This document shows, piece by piece, positions 12,932-20,450 of a stretch of DNA of 36,245 bases; within the stretch, counting starts at the first letter, position 1, and every line of letters starts with the position of its first letter. The position numbers were made by a program, and so were the translations under genes. Source of the DNA: a virus; the IMG/VR virus record IMGVR_UViG_3300022693_002348, positions 1 through 36,245 of that record. One strand, given 5' to 3'. Below the pieces are notes generated by a model. It was not told the origin of the DNA, did not search any database, and saw only the letters and a program-made list of their open reading frames with translations.

Positions 12932-14143
12932 TTATGCCACCTTGAGCCACGGAGCCAACAGCGGCCCGCTGGACTCGGCCTTGGGGACGGCCATGTGCGT
13001 TGCCTGATTCACGGCCGGAATCACCGAGGTAAAGACGTTGCCGCCAGTAGCGGTGTTCAGCGTTACCATGATGGTGTTATTGGTCACCACGAAATTGGAA
13101 ACACCCGTCGCTCTGGTGGTGCCATCCTTGCGCATCAAGATATGGCTTTCATAGGTTTCCATGTCCGGGCTGGTGATGAACACCGACTGACCATCCAGGT
13201 TACGGGTAACGGCCGCCACCATGTAGAGGCCCAGATCCTCAATCCACTTGATGCTGCCAGGCTGATTGATGCCCGGATCAAAAACTCCATACTGCACAGA
13301 AACGCCATCTGGCGAGTTGACCATGCGACCGCTGGTGCCAAGCGCAGTCCAGCGCTCATTGGCATAGGTTACGCAATACAGGGTTGACGTATCGGTGGTG
13401 GCCACCTCGCGGAGGTTGGTTACCGCATTGGTATCGAACATGGCAATCTTGCCGGCTGCGCCCACCAGCATGAACTGGTCAGCATCCGGATTGTAGCCGA
13501 TATCGTAAATGATGCCGATGAACGGCACTGCGGTGTAGGCCCAGGCAAGCCCATCTGCGCTGTGCCAGATACCACCGCTACCCAGAGCCCAGTGCTTTCC
13601 GCCATAGTAGCGCGTGCCATAAAATGTGCCTGTCTGCCCAGAGCTGGTGGCGATGGTATCAGGGGCCGTGCTGAATGTGCCATCCAGCGCCATAATCTCT
13701 GGCTTGTAACTGGCAGAATTCGGAATCACCACCAGCTTATCTGCCGTGGTATTGATGCCGATGCTGCGGAATCCGTTAGCAGTAATCTGCTTGCGCCAAT
13801 GGCGAGTCCAGGTAATGCGATCCACCGACGAAAGCAGCTGGCCGTAATCCGAATTGCTGTAGCCATCGTCATAGTTGTGGACATACCACTTGCCATTGAA
13901 GAACGCGGCGCTGGGGTATTCTGCCGATCCGGCGGCCGAGCTGATCATCGGTTCTTCCACCTGGGCGATTCCCAGCTGCGGCGCCACCAGAGGCTGGGCC
14001 ATGGCATCGTAGTCTGGATATGTGCCAAGAGGCACCGGAACGCCATTTGCGCGGATCCAGTCCGGCCCAGGATTCACATTGATCGGAAACTCGACGATGG
14101 CGCCAATTGGCACGCTACCACCGCCGCTGCTGACCAGTTCCAT
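12932..14143 (-). CDS. Tail fibre / receptor-binding protein with Asp-box repeats
   Basis: The protein has 403 residues. Residues 11-52 (VPIGAIVEFPINVNPGPDWI, then RANGVPVPLGTYPDYDAMA) resemble the tail-collar domain found near the N-terminus of fibre proteins. After this come repeats with the S-x-D-x-x-x-W Asp-box pattern or a variant: S106-VDRITW, S195-ADGLAW, S277-PDGVSV, S325-PDMETY. Asp boxes mark beta-propellers of sialidase type, which bind or cleave glycans; no catalytic triad is evident. The gene is last in the leftward late region, right after the lysis genes and just before the bidirectional terminator. Function inferred: host surface recognition. Confidence 0.7.
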   Translation of the reverse strand: MELVSSGGGSVPIGAIVEFPINVNPGPDWIRANGVPVPLGTYPDYDAMAQPLVAPQLGIAQVEEPMISSAAGSAEYPSAAFFNGKWYVHNYDDGYSNSDYGQLLSSVDRITWTRHWRKQITANGFRSIGINTTADKLVVIPNSASYKPEIMALDGTFSTAPDTIATSSGQTGTFYGTRYYGGKHWALGSGGIWHSADGLAWAYTAVPFIGIIYDIGYNPDADQFMLVGAAGKIAMFDTNAVTNLREVATTDTSTLYCVTYANERWTALGTSGRMVNSPDGVSVQYGVFDPGINQPGSIKWIEDLGLYMVAAVTRNLDGQSVFITSPDMETYESHILMRKDGTTRATGVSNFVVTNNTIMVTLNTATGGNVFTSVIPAVNQATHMAVPKAESSGPLLAPWLKVA

Positions 14144-14149
14144 ATTCCG

Positions 14150-14536
14150 TTATCCTTCCACTGCGTAGACGTTGCCACCATCCACGCTAAGCGCGGAAAG
14201 GGCACCATTGCCAATCACCTTGCCCTGCTGACCTGCAGGGATCATGACGGCTGAAATTCCATCGACGGCGGCCTCATTGAATTCATCGATCCACAGGTCG
14301 CCGGTGGTTTTGTTGTGCACCAGTCCATAGCGGCGCTGTGGATTGGCCGGCATGAGCTCGACCGGCACACCCGCTTCCAGGGTAGCGCTGCGATTGGTCA
14401 GCTGCGGCAGAGCAGGCTGCTTGGAAAGATCGATGGGCGTCCCATCGCCTCCAGCAATGAACACACCTTCAGCCTTTTTCGGCCCGGTTGCACCGCTATC
14501 ATATTCAGGGCGCACATCGCCGTATTTATCTGCCAT
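14150..14536 (-). CDS. Small virion-like beta protein
   Basis: The protein has 128 residues from ATG 14536, with GGAGG 6 bases upstream; ATG 14539 is too close to that site. It overlaps the o-spanin stop by 11 bases. The C-terminal 70 residues (NPQRRYGLVHNKTTGDLWID, then MIPAGQQGKVIGNG and VDGGNVYAVEG) form a strand-rich pattern similar to small decoration or fibre-accessory proteins in phages. It lies 7 bases before the fibre gene, so a fibre partner is likely. No firm family. Confidence 0.5.
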   Translation of the reverse strand: MADKYGDVRPEYDSGATGPKKAEGVFIAGGDGTPIDLSKQPALPQLTNRSATLEAGVPVELMPANPQRRYGLVHNKTTGDLWIDEFNEAAVDGISAVMIPAGQQGKVIGNGALSALSVDGGNVYAVEG

Positions 14537-14819
14537 CATCGACCTCCGGGTTCTGGGCATTGCGCTTCACAGCGCCTTCACGCCATTCACGTAGCCCATC
14601 CACGGTGGCAGAGCAAGAATTGCGCTGCTGGCGGCATTGCTGCAGCTGGTCAACGATATCACCGGTGGTGAAGATCGCAGAGTCGTTCACATCACAGGGC
14701 TGCACCAGCGATGCATCGGGCAGTTCAGCGACTGTCCTGATCTGAACCGGTTGCAATCCCGGCGTTGAGCACGCCGCGCACAGGATCAGGGGCAGGCTGA
14801 TCGAGATAATCCTTAACAT
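14526..14819 (-). CDS. o-spanin-like outer membrane lipoprotein (Rz1-type)
   Basis: The protein has 97 residues from ATG 14819, preceded by AAGGAACG. It begins MLRIISISLPLILCAACSTP: a short hydrophobic signal and a Cys at 17 with a lipobox-like CAAC (position -3 is Cys rather than Leu). The rest is polar and Cys-rich. The gene starts inside the i-spanin gene, in another frame, and continues past its end; overlapping spanin genes are common in Gram-negative phages. Spanin pairs link inner and outer membranes and fuse them in the last lysis step. The call rests on context plus lipobox. Confidence 0.75.
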   Translation of the reverse strand: MLRIISISLPLILCAACSTPGLQPVQIRTVAELPDASLVQPCDVNDSAIFTTGDIVDQLQQCRQQRNSCSATVDGLREWREGAVKRNAQNPEVDDGR

Positions 14820-15120
14820 CTGGGTCGTTCCTTCTGGCTTCTGCGATCGCTGCACGCCCTTCCTGGGTGCGCACCGTGATTTCCATCTTGCGGCCGGCAA
14901 CCGCCTCGGCAATGGCTGCATTCGCTTCAGCAGCTGCCTGCAGGCGCACCATCTCCTTTTCGTTGGCCGTATTCGTGGCCTCGAGCACCGTCACCTTGGC
15001 CTTTTCCGTTTCCAGATCAGCCTGGGCATCGAGCATCTTACCGCGATAGAACAACACCATGATGATGGCAGCGGCCACCAGGGCCGCCACCGCCAGGATA
15101 CGGGCCAGGAGCGGGCTCAC
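14725..15120 (-). CDS. i-spanin-like inner membrane protein (Rz-type)
   Basis: The protein has 131 residues from GTG 15120, which overlaps the holin-like gene stop (GTGA). An N-terminal transmembrane helix (about 5-24) is followed by a long helical coiled-coil region (about 28-90) rich in Ala and Glu (KMLDAQADLETEKAKVTVLE). This is the layout of Rz proteins: anchored in the inner membrane with a periplasmic helix that meets the lipoprotein partner. The o-spanin is encoded in an overlapping frame at its 3' end. Confidence 0.75.
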   Translation of the reverse strand: MSPLLARILAVAALVAAAIIMVLFYRGKMLDAQADLETEKAKVTVLEATNTANEKEMVRLQAAAEANAAIAEAVAGRKMEITVRTQEGRAAIAEARRNDPDVKDYLDQPAPDPVRGVLNAGIATGSDQDSR

Positions 15121-15527
15121 AGGGTCACCGCCACCGCTGCGCCGATACCGATGGCAAGAACCGCCAGCGATGCCAAGTAAGCCCACCACAGCCACGAAAT
15201 ACGGCGCTCCTTCTCATCGGTGAACACAACCCAGATCAGGACCAGCTTGCTCATCAGGATCATGCCCATGAACGCTGAAACGCCCAGCGCATCCGCGATG
15301 CTGGTGGAAACAGGGTGCATCCACGTATCAATGGCCCGATACCCTGCGCCCATGACCATTCCAGCGGAATGCAGGGCCAGGCCCGCGGCGATCAGAAAGC
15401 GCTTGCACCACCGCAGGGGCCCATCGGTGGGCCGATTGAACTGGGCAGCGATGCCACCCCAGGAAACCAGCATGATCACGCTGGAAAGCGCGACCGCCGC
15501 ATAAAGGAAAACCACGACCCCAATCAT
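15117..15527 (-). CDS. Holin-like four-helix membrane protein
   Basis: The protein has 136 residues from ATG 15527. Four hydrophobic segments are seen: about 2-24, 44-62, 80-105 (LGVSAFMGMILMSKLVLIWV), and 112-135. Short charged stretches such as DEKERR separate them. It lies between the coiled-coil protein and the i-spanin in the lysis cluster, so a holin or pinholin role is likely. Four-helix proteins are less usual than classic holins with one to three, so it might instead be a holin-associated membrane protein. Confidence 0.6.
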   Translation of the reverse strand: MIGVVVFLYAAVALSSVIMLVSWGGIAAQFNRPTDGPLRWCKRFLIAAGLALHSAGMVMGAGYRAIDTWMHPVSTSIADALGVSAFMGMILMSKLVLIWVVFTDEKERRISWLWWAYLASLAVLAIGIGAAVAVTL

Positions 15528-15530
15528 CTT

Positions 15531-15749
15531 CTACATCCTTCCGGCGATATCGGTAACTGCATCCGCCATCTGGTTATGGGCTGCTTCCAACCGTTCCGTG
15601 CGCTCATCGATGCGGGCGGTCACATCATGAATGCTCGATACGGTGCGGCGAATTTCTTCCAGTTCACTGGCCGTGTCCGGAATATCGAAATAGCGGCGCA
15701 GGAAGGCGCCGATCCAGCCGTATTCGGTGGACTTGCGATTAGCGGCCAT
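15531..15749 (-). CDS. Small coiled-coil lysis-cluster protein
   Basis: The protein has 72 residues from ATG 15749, overlapping the end of the next upstream gene by 11 bases. Residues 27-65 (ASELEEIRRTVSSIHDVTAR and on to ERTERLEAAHNQM) give an amphipathic helix. There is no hydrophobic membrane segment. The motif resembles haemolysin XhlA-like or holin-accessory proteins, which have a helical part next to a membrane partner. Role unknown. Confidence 0.5.
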   Translation of the reverse strand: MAANRKSTEYGWIGAFLRRYFDIPDTASELEEIRRTVSSIHDVTARIDERTERLEAAHNQMADAVTDIAGRM

Positions 15750-16116
15750 TGGTCATCATCCTTTCCAGGTGATCCAATGCGGGCTCGATCCTGTTAAGCG
15801 CAGACTCGACGCGGGCATCGTGCTTGATGGAATCCATATGCCTCAAATCGATGAGCTCGGTCAAACGATCCACGGCACCGGCCAGCCGATCGGTGGCCTT
15901 CATGTATTCCAGCCTGGCAAGCCGGTTTTCGCGCCGATCCAGGGTGCGATTGATGATGGCGAAAACCTGGGTGCCGAACAGCAGCGCGATCATCACCATG
16001 AGGATCGCACGCCATTCATCCAGATCGCCGATCATGCGCCCGAATTCGATCACATCGGATCCGCTGATTGGCGCGGCCTTCATCGCGCCGGCAGCTGCCA
16101 GGATTGCCAGCATCAT
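15739..16116 (-). CDS. Membrane protein with coiled-coil tail, lysis cluster
   Basis: The protein has 125 residues from ATG 16116 (ATG 16113 also possible). Residues 35-55 (WRAILMVMIALLFGTQVFAI) form one transmembrane helix, and 60-120 is a charged amphipathic helix. A hydrophobic start (MLAILAAAGAM) could be a second membrane segment or signal. This is an XhlA- or anti-holin-like layout. It is encoded 4 bases after the endolysin stop. Confidence 0.5.
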   Translation of the reverse strand: MMLAILAAAGAMKAAPISGSDVIEFGRMIGDLDEWRAILMVMIALLFGTQVFAIINRTLDRRENRLARLEYMKATDRLAGAVDRLTELIDLRHMDSIKHDARVESALNRIEPALDHLERMMTNGR

Positions 16117-16119
16117 TGA

Positions 16120-16989
16120 TCAGGCCCCAGCGCGTTCCAGGATCTTCTTGCGTTGCTCCCAGATCACGAAACCGATGCCAGCCAGCACCAGAAGCATGAA
16201 CAGCAGCGTTGCCATCTGGCCAACCCAGTCACCACGCGCTGCATGGGGCTCGATGATTTCGCGGGCCTGCATGGCACTAGCTGCCACGGCACCTGCACCG
16301 GCCAGACTGGCCGATCCGCCGACCTTGGTCTTCGTCACCGCCAAATCGGTTTCAGCCGCCTTCGCGGGCTGCTCTTCCGGCATGGTGCCGACCGCAGCGG
16401 GCGCGGGCAGCTTTTCCGCCAGATGCGGCGCCTGGGCCTTGCGGTGGATGTTGATGGCATGATCAATCACGCCATAATCGTTTTCCTGGTAACCATCCTT
16501 GGCGCCCATGACGCGGCGGCTCCAGCCCTTGCCGAACGTGCTCCAGGTCTTCAGGGCCTTCATGAAATTCAGGCGCCTGGTGCACAGCGCGGTGATCAGA
16601 TCCTCGGCCGGCATGCGGCACACCTTCGTCAGCGTTTCATTGCCGATCACGCCGTCCACGCCGGCACCGATGACGCGCTGAAGATCCTTGATGGCCCGGC
16701 CCGGCCCGGAATTGACCGCGTAGTCGAACACGGCATAATCCACGCCATCGGGCAGCTGATCGCCGCGCACCTTGTCCCAGTAGCCTTCCTTGTAGATGGC
16801 CGGAACCTCGGTGGTCTTCGCGATATCCTTCACGCTGCGCGTCGGCTTGCCGTTCCGATTGCGCCAGGAATTGTAGACTGCCTGGGTAACGCCGAAATTG
16901 GTGGCACCGCCGGGATCCTTGGGGTGGTTCACATATCCGCCCTCATGGGCAAGCACCAGCTTCAGCGATTCCTTGAAATTGCCCTTCAT
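16120..16989 (-). CDS. GH108-type endolysin with C-terminal transmembrane anchor
   Basis: The protein has 289 residues from ATG 16989, with AAGGAG 7 bases upstream; a longer in-frame start at 17034 is not used. Residues 13-35 (LAHEGGYVNHPKDPGGATNF) are the GH108 (ZliS/Mur) signature with catalytic E16. The segment GAGVDGVIGNETL (108-120) is the PG_binding_3-like part. It cleaves peptidoglycan glycan strands. After a Pro/Ala-rich linker (about 195-250) a hydrophobic helix at about 259-276 (LLFMLLVLAGIGFVIW) is followed by a basic end, so the enzyme may be membrane-tethered. This tail anchor is unusual; it might also act as a holin. Confidence 0.88.
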   Translation of the reverse strand: MKGNFKESLKLVLAHEGGYVNHPKDPGGATNFGVTQAVYNSWRNRNGKPTRSVKDIAKTTEVPAIYKEGYWDKVRGDQLPDGVDYAVFDYAVNSGPGRAIKDLQRVIGAGVDGVIGNETLTKVCRMPAEDLITALCTRRLNFMKALKTWSTFGKGWSRRVMGAKDGYQENDYGVIDHAINIHRKAQAPHLAEKLPAPAAVGTMPEEQPAKAAETDLAVTKTKVGGSASLAGAGAVAASAMQAREIIEPHAARGDWVGQMATLLFMLLVLAGIGFVIWEQRKKILERAGA

Positions 16990-17013
16990 GAGCCTTCTCC
17001 TTGTGTTGCAAGG

Positions 17014-17042
17014 TCTATGCCAGAAGCTGCGCATCAGGGCAA
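17014..17042 (-). promoter_or_regulatory. Possible leftward lysis promoter
   Basis: On the minus strand TTGCCC (17042-17037) and CATAGA (17019-17014) are separated by 17 bp, 25 bases before the endolysin ATG and just after a terminator. The -10 is a modest match. Confidence 0.4.
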
Positions 17043-17046
17043 CATA

Positions 17047-17078
17047 CGAAAAGGCCCGGCTGGATCACCAGCCGGGCC
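17047..17078 (-). terminator. Leftward rho-independent terminator before lysis genes
   Basis: On the minus strand GGCCCGGCTGG pairs with CCAGCCGGGCC (17053-17078), loop TGAT, followed by TTTTCG. It divides the structural operon (ending 17121) from the lysis genes, which then need readthrough, antitermination or their own promoter. Confidence 0.85.
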
Positions 17079-17120
17079 ACCGGGAAGCAAGCAAGGAGAC
17101 GCTGTATGCGCCTGGCCTTG

Positions 17121-17552
17121 TTACGTGGTCGGGTTGGGCGCGTCAACTGCCGGCGCGCTGGGCAATTCGCCATCCGCCTTGCCCAGAAGATCGGCCGGGA
17201 TTTCCTTCGTAACAGGCTCACCTTCCGATTCATCGGCCTTGGCACGCTTGGCCGCCGCAATGGCAGCCTTGCCGCGTTCCTTGGCGCCGGCGCTGAAATC
17301 ATCCATGCCGCTGCGAACGGCATCCAGATCAGCCTTGCCGATGCCGGCAACATCGAAAATGCTGCGGCCGGTTACCACAGCTGCGGTGGCGCTTTCCACC
17401 AGCATGTCGCCTTCATCGATCTCGATGGTGGCCTCGGTGGACTTGGCACCGAACTTGGCTGCGATGCGCAGCGCACCGCGCACGATGCCGGTCGACTTCG
17501 AAATCACCAGATACCGCTTGCCGGCATCCACCATCACTTTTTGCTTGGACAT
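17121..17552 (-). CDS. Unknown late protein downstream of tail genes
   Basis: The protein has 143 residues from ATG 17552, with AAGGAG 8 bases upstream. The first half (MSKQKVMVDAGKRYLVISKS, then a strand-rich stretch) is beta-like, and the second half is Ala/Lys-rich and low in complexity, ending in an acidic Pro/Ala tail. It contains no enzyme motif. It is the last gene before the terminator at 17047-17078. Possibly a minor virion or tail-tip partner. Confidence 0.55.
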   Translation of the reverse strand: MSKQKVMVDAGKRYLVISKSTGIVRGALRIAAKFGAKSTEATIEIDEGDMLVESATAAVVTGRSIFDVAGIGKADLDAVRSGMDDFSAGAKERGKAAIAAAKRAKADESEGEPVTKEIPADLLGKADGELPSAPAVDAPNPTT

Positions 17553-17581
17553 GTCACTCACTCCTTCTTGCGTTGAAACCG

Positions 17582-18457
17582 TCATGCGATCTTGACGAAA
17601 TTCAGGAACACATCGGCAAGCAATATGCCTGCGGTCTTGTTCCTGATGCGCATCTGCATGCGCTTTTCGGGCTCACCGTTCAAGGGATCAGGAAAATACC
17701 GCAGAATGATCGAACCCTGAAGCGCGGCATGACCGAGGGACACCCGGCCTTCGTAAAGCGATCCGCCACCATCCTGGAAAATTTCCACTTCCAGCTTGGT
17801 CATCGGATCAGCGGTGTAGCTGCTGATATCCCAGGACATGATGTAAAGGCCGGGATCCAGCAGGATGATGGTATTGTCACCAGCCTTGTTTTTGCCGGTC
17901 GGGCGGTTGGCATTGCCATCGATGAAGGTGGTATTGCTGCGCACCAGCGGCATAGCCGTTGTCGCATTCGCAGGAAGATTCAGCGATCCATTGAAGCTGG
18001 CATTATCCAGCGGGAAATCCACTGCACCCAGCGCCACGTTGTAGGCATTCTGGGCCAGCGTGCGGGCATAGGAATCGACGGCAGCACCGGCGATCTGATC
18101 GCCCAGCGATACCAGGAAGCGCGGGGAAACCCGGTCGCTGTAGTCCCAGCCTTCCACCACTCCGATCGGGGTTCCGCTGAAGATGGAAAGCGCCAGGAAA
18201 CGGATATCGCCCATGGTCTGGATCACGCTGGCATACAGCGGCCCGGTGTAGCCCTCGATGATCGCCGGATAGCCACGACCCAGCAGCGATACGGTGCCGC
18301 GCTTGACGGCAGCGAGCTCATCGCCTTCCGCCTGGTCACGTGCGATCACACCGGCGCGGTCATCGATCATGACGAATTCGCCGGCTTCCACATCACGCGG
18401 GCATTCGCGCAGATGGAACATGTCCCCTTCAGCGGTGTGGATTTCAATCATCTTCAT
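17582..18457 (-). CDS. Tail-associated virion protein, unknown
   Basis: The protein has 291 residues. The first 55 residues (MFHLRECPRDVEAGEFVMID, then a basic RGT turn) resemble an attachment-type beta domain. Later parts are beta-rich, with LYIMSWDISSYTADPMTKLE near the middle of the second half and a C-terminal strand (ILLADVFLNFVKIA). TNF-like or fibre-head folds fit this pattern but no family is proven. It follows the 436-residue protein in the late operon. Likely part of the tail tip or fibre. Confidence 0.55.
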   Translation of the reverse strand: MKMIEIHTAEGDMFHLRECPRDVEAGEFVMIDDRAGVIARDQAEGDELAAVKRGTVSLLGRGYPAIIEGYTGPLYASVIQTMGDIRFLALSIFSGTPIGVVEGWDYSDRVSPRFLVSLGDQIAGAAVDSYARTLAQNAYNVALGAVDFPLDNASFNGSLNLPANATTAMPLVRSNTTFIDGNANRPTGKNKAGDNTIILLDPGLYIMSWDISSYTADPMTKLEVEIFQDGGGSLYEGRVSLGHAALQGSIILRYFPDPLNGEPEKRMQMRIRNKTAGILLADVFLNFVKIA

Positions 18458-18471
18458 ACCCAGGGGCTCCT

Positions 18472-19782
18472 TCAGATCTGGATCTCGTCAGCTTCCATAG
18501 CAGCACGAATGCCGGAACTCACGCGAAAATCATGGGCGATGCTGGACTGGCCCGCATATTCGACCGCCAGATCAGTAAGCTCGGGCGGCAGGCTTGTCCA
18601 TGCCCCGCCCTGGTTCCGCGAATACTGCCAGGTGAAGCGCGTCTGGCCCTGTTGCTGGAAGGTGCGCAGCTTGCGCAGCCAAAGCTGGGGCGTCACCTCC
18701 ATGTAGCCAGCCGGCGCGGCTGTCATCTGGGCGACGCTGGCATTCCACGGGATCCGCGATTGCACCAGGCCGCCGGCCGTCATCATCGCCGCAGTCAGCA
18801 CATCGCCCTGGCCGGTCATTTCCGCATCATAGATTGGCGGCACATCCTCACCATTCGGGCCTGCGCCATCGCCAGTGCCATCGCGCAGCACCCATTGCCC
18901 GGTAACCGATGCAGTCAGCTGGGCATTGACCATGGCGCCACCGATCAGCTGCACCTGGTAGACGCGGCACTCATTGATGGGCTCGGTGCGCTTGCCGCCA
19001 AAGCTGTTTTCATTCGGGCTGGGGATCGACTGCAGGGTGATGACGATCGCCAGCGCCAGATCAGGGCCAAGCACTGCAATGGGCCTACGGGCCGCGACGT
19101 TGCCCGTCAGGCCGATATTCAGAGCCTGGGGCTGCTCACCATCATCGCCGGTGAAGGATTGCCCCAGCGGGCTTCCGTAGCCCAGCGCATAGCATGCCGC
19201 CCTGGTGGCGATCAGCCGGTCGTATGCCAGGCCGCCATCCTTGGCATTCGACCACAGGGTGAAGGCATCCTGATTCTGCGATGGCGATCCGTAGAATGCG
19301 AAATTGGCCTCGCCGATGCGCGCTGCCTGCCATTGCTGCCCATCGCTGTAGCGAATGAAGGTGGCCGGCTCATTGTTCTGGCTCGAGGTGGATACCGCGC
19401 ACAGATCGGCCGCCTGCACGATCTGAAGGCTGCCGAACTGGTATGGGATAGGATGCGAAACTAGCGGCTTGCGCTTGGCAGCGTATTCGCGAACAGCCAG
19501 GATATCCGGATTGGGCCAGCGGTCGGTGATCGCCAGCCTTGCCTGGTCATCATCGATCTTGTGCACATCGCCATGGATCCTGCGGCCGCTGGGGCCGATA
19601 TCCGCGATGGTTTCACGGCCTTCGCGATCGAATCCAATGCGCGATAGGTTGCCCACATAGGCCGGTGGCGTGGGCTCATCATCGGTGGCAGGTGCCTGGC
19701 GCACATACAGCCCCAGGCTGGTCAGGTGCAGGTTCCTGATCAGGATGCCTTCATTTCCGTTTGGCCACAGCGCGGGGAACAT
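18472..19782 (-). CDS. Large distal-tail virion protein
   Basis: The protein has 436 residues from ATG 19782 (TGATG with the previous gene). The extended in-frame start at 19818 lies inside the previous gene. The protein is beta-rich, with repeated turns and a Gln/Pro/Gly-rich composition. Two Trp/Tyr-rich segments (FTWQYSRNQGGAWTSLPPEL near the end) are typical of tail-tip or fibre domains. No catalytic motif is evident. Its place after the hub gene supports a distal-tail role. Confidence 0.6.
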   Translation of the reverse strand: MFPALWPNGNEGILIRNLHLTSLGLYVRQAPATDDEPTPPAYVGNLSRIGFDREGRETIADIGPSGRRIHGDVHKIDDDQARLAITDRWPNPDILAVREYAAKRKPLVSHPIPYQFGSLQIVQAADLCAVSTSSQNNEPATFIRYSDGQQWQAARIGEANFAFYGSPSQNQDAFTLWSNAKDGGLAYDRLIATRAACYALGYGSPLGQSFTGDDGEQPQALNIGLTGNVAARRPIAVLGPDLALAIVITLQSIPSPNENSFGGKRTEPINECRVYQVQLIGGAMVNAQLTASVTGQWVLRDGTGDGAGPNGEDVPPIYDAEMTGQGDVLTAAMMTAGGLVQSRIPWNASVAQMTAAPAGYMEVTPQLWLRKLRTFQQQGQTRFTWQYSRNQGGAWTSLPPELTDLAVEYAGQSSIAHDFRVSSGIRAAMEADEIQI

Positions 19783-20450
19783 CAGGCCCCCGTATCCGGC
19801 ATGCAGTTGGCACCCCATAGGCCGCCGAAAATATGCGTAACGGCATCCTGGCCGGTGCCGAACCGCAGCGCCATGAAGGACAGCACATGCATGCCACCAG
19901 GCGCCGGCGTCAGATCGGGCTGCACGCCATCGGGCCAGCGGATCTGATCCGCGAATGTGATTTCGTTGCCCTTGTGATCGATCACCAGCTGCATGAACAG
20001 CTGGCGCATCACCCTGATGTTGCCGCGCTCGCTTCCGGCCATGTCATCGAATTTCGACCAATCGAATGTGATCTCGGTGCTGGGATTCGCTAGCGTGATG
20101 AAGAATGCATTGGCATCGGCCGCGCTGTAGGGCTCCTGGGCAGTGATGGGGCTATTCGCCAGGCCATCACCGATGCCACGCGGCATCAGGAACAGGCTGG
20201 CCCCGCGCAGTTCCATGTGGCGCTGCTGGTTGCCTTCGAAAGAGTTTGCCGCACCCTGCCGCAGGTGCTTGTCGCTGGATCCTGGCGAGCTCCTGCTCAC
20301 CTGCGATTGGCCGGCGCTGCCCTTCGACGGCGCGCTCACCTTCAGCACCTGGACGCGATTCGTGGCATCGGCCTTGCCGGTGGACTTGCGATCCACGCGG
20401 CGCGGATCCTTGCCCTGGATCTTGCGGAACTGCTCGTCGACTCTTGCCAT
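19782..20450 (-). CDS. Tail protein, unknown
   Basis: The protein has 222 residues from ATG 20450, coupled to the hub stop (TGATG). The first 75 residues are basic and disordered-like (Arg/Lys/Ser/Gln: RKSTGKADATNRVQVLKVSA). From 80 on the sequence is beta-rich and may fold, with ANPSTEITFDWSKFDDM and PGGMHVLSFMALRFG. Similar beta-domain proteins sit at the tail tip next to the hub in siphoviruses. The function is inferred from position. Confidence 0.55.
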   Translation of the reverse strand: MARVDEQFRKIQGKDPRRVDRKSTGKADATNRVQVLKVSAPSKGSAGQSQVSRSSPGSSDKHLRQGAANSFEGNQQRHMELRGASLFLMPRGIGDGLANSPITAQEPYSAADANAFFITLANPSTEITFDWSKFDDMAGSERGNIRVMRQLFMQLVIDHKGNEITFADQIRWPDGVQPDLTPAPGGMHVLSFMALRFGTGQDAVTHIFGGLWGANCMPDTGA

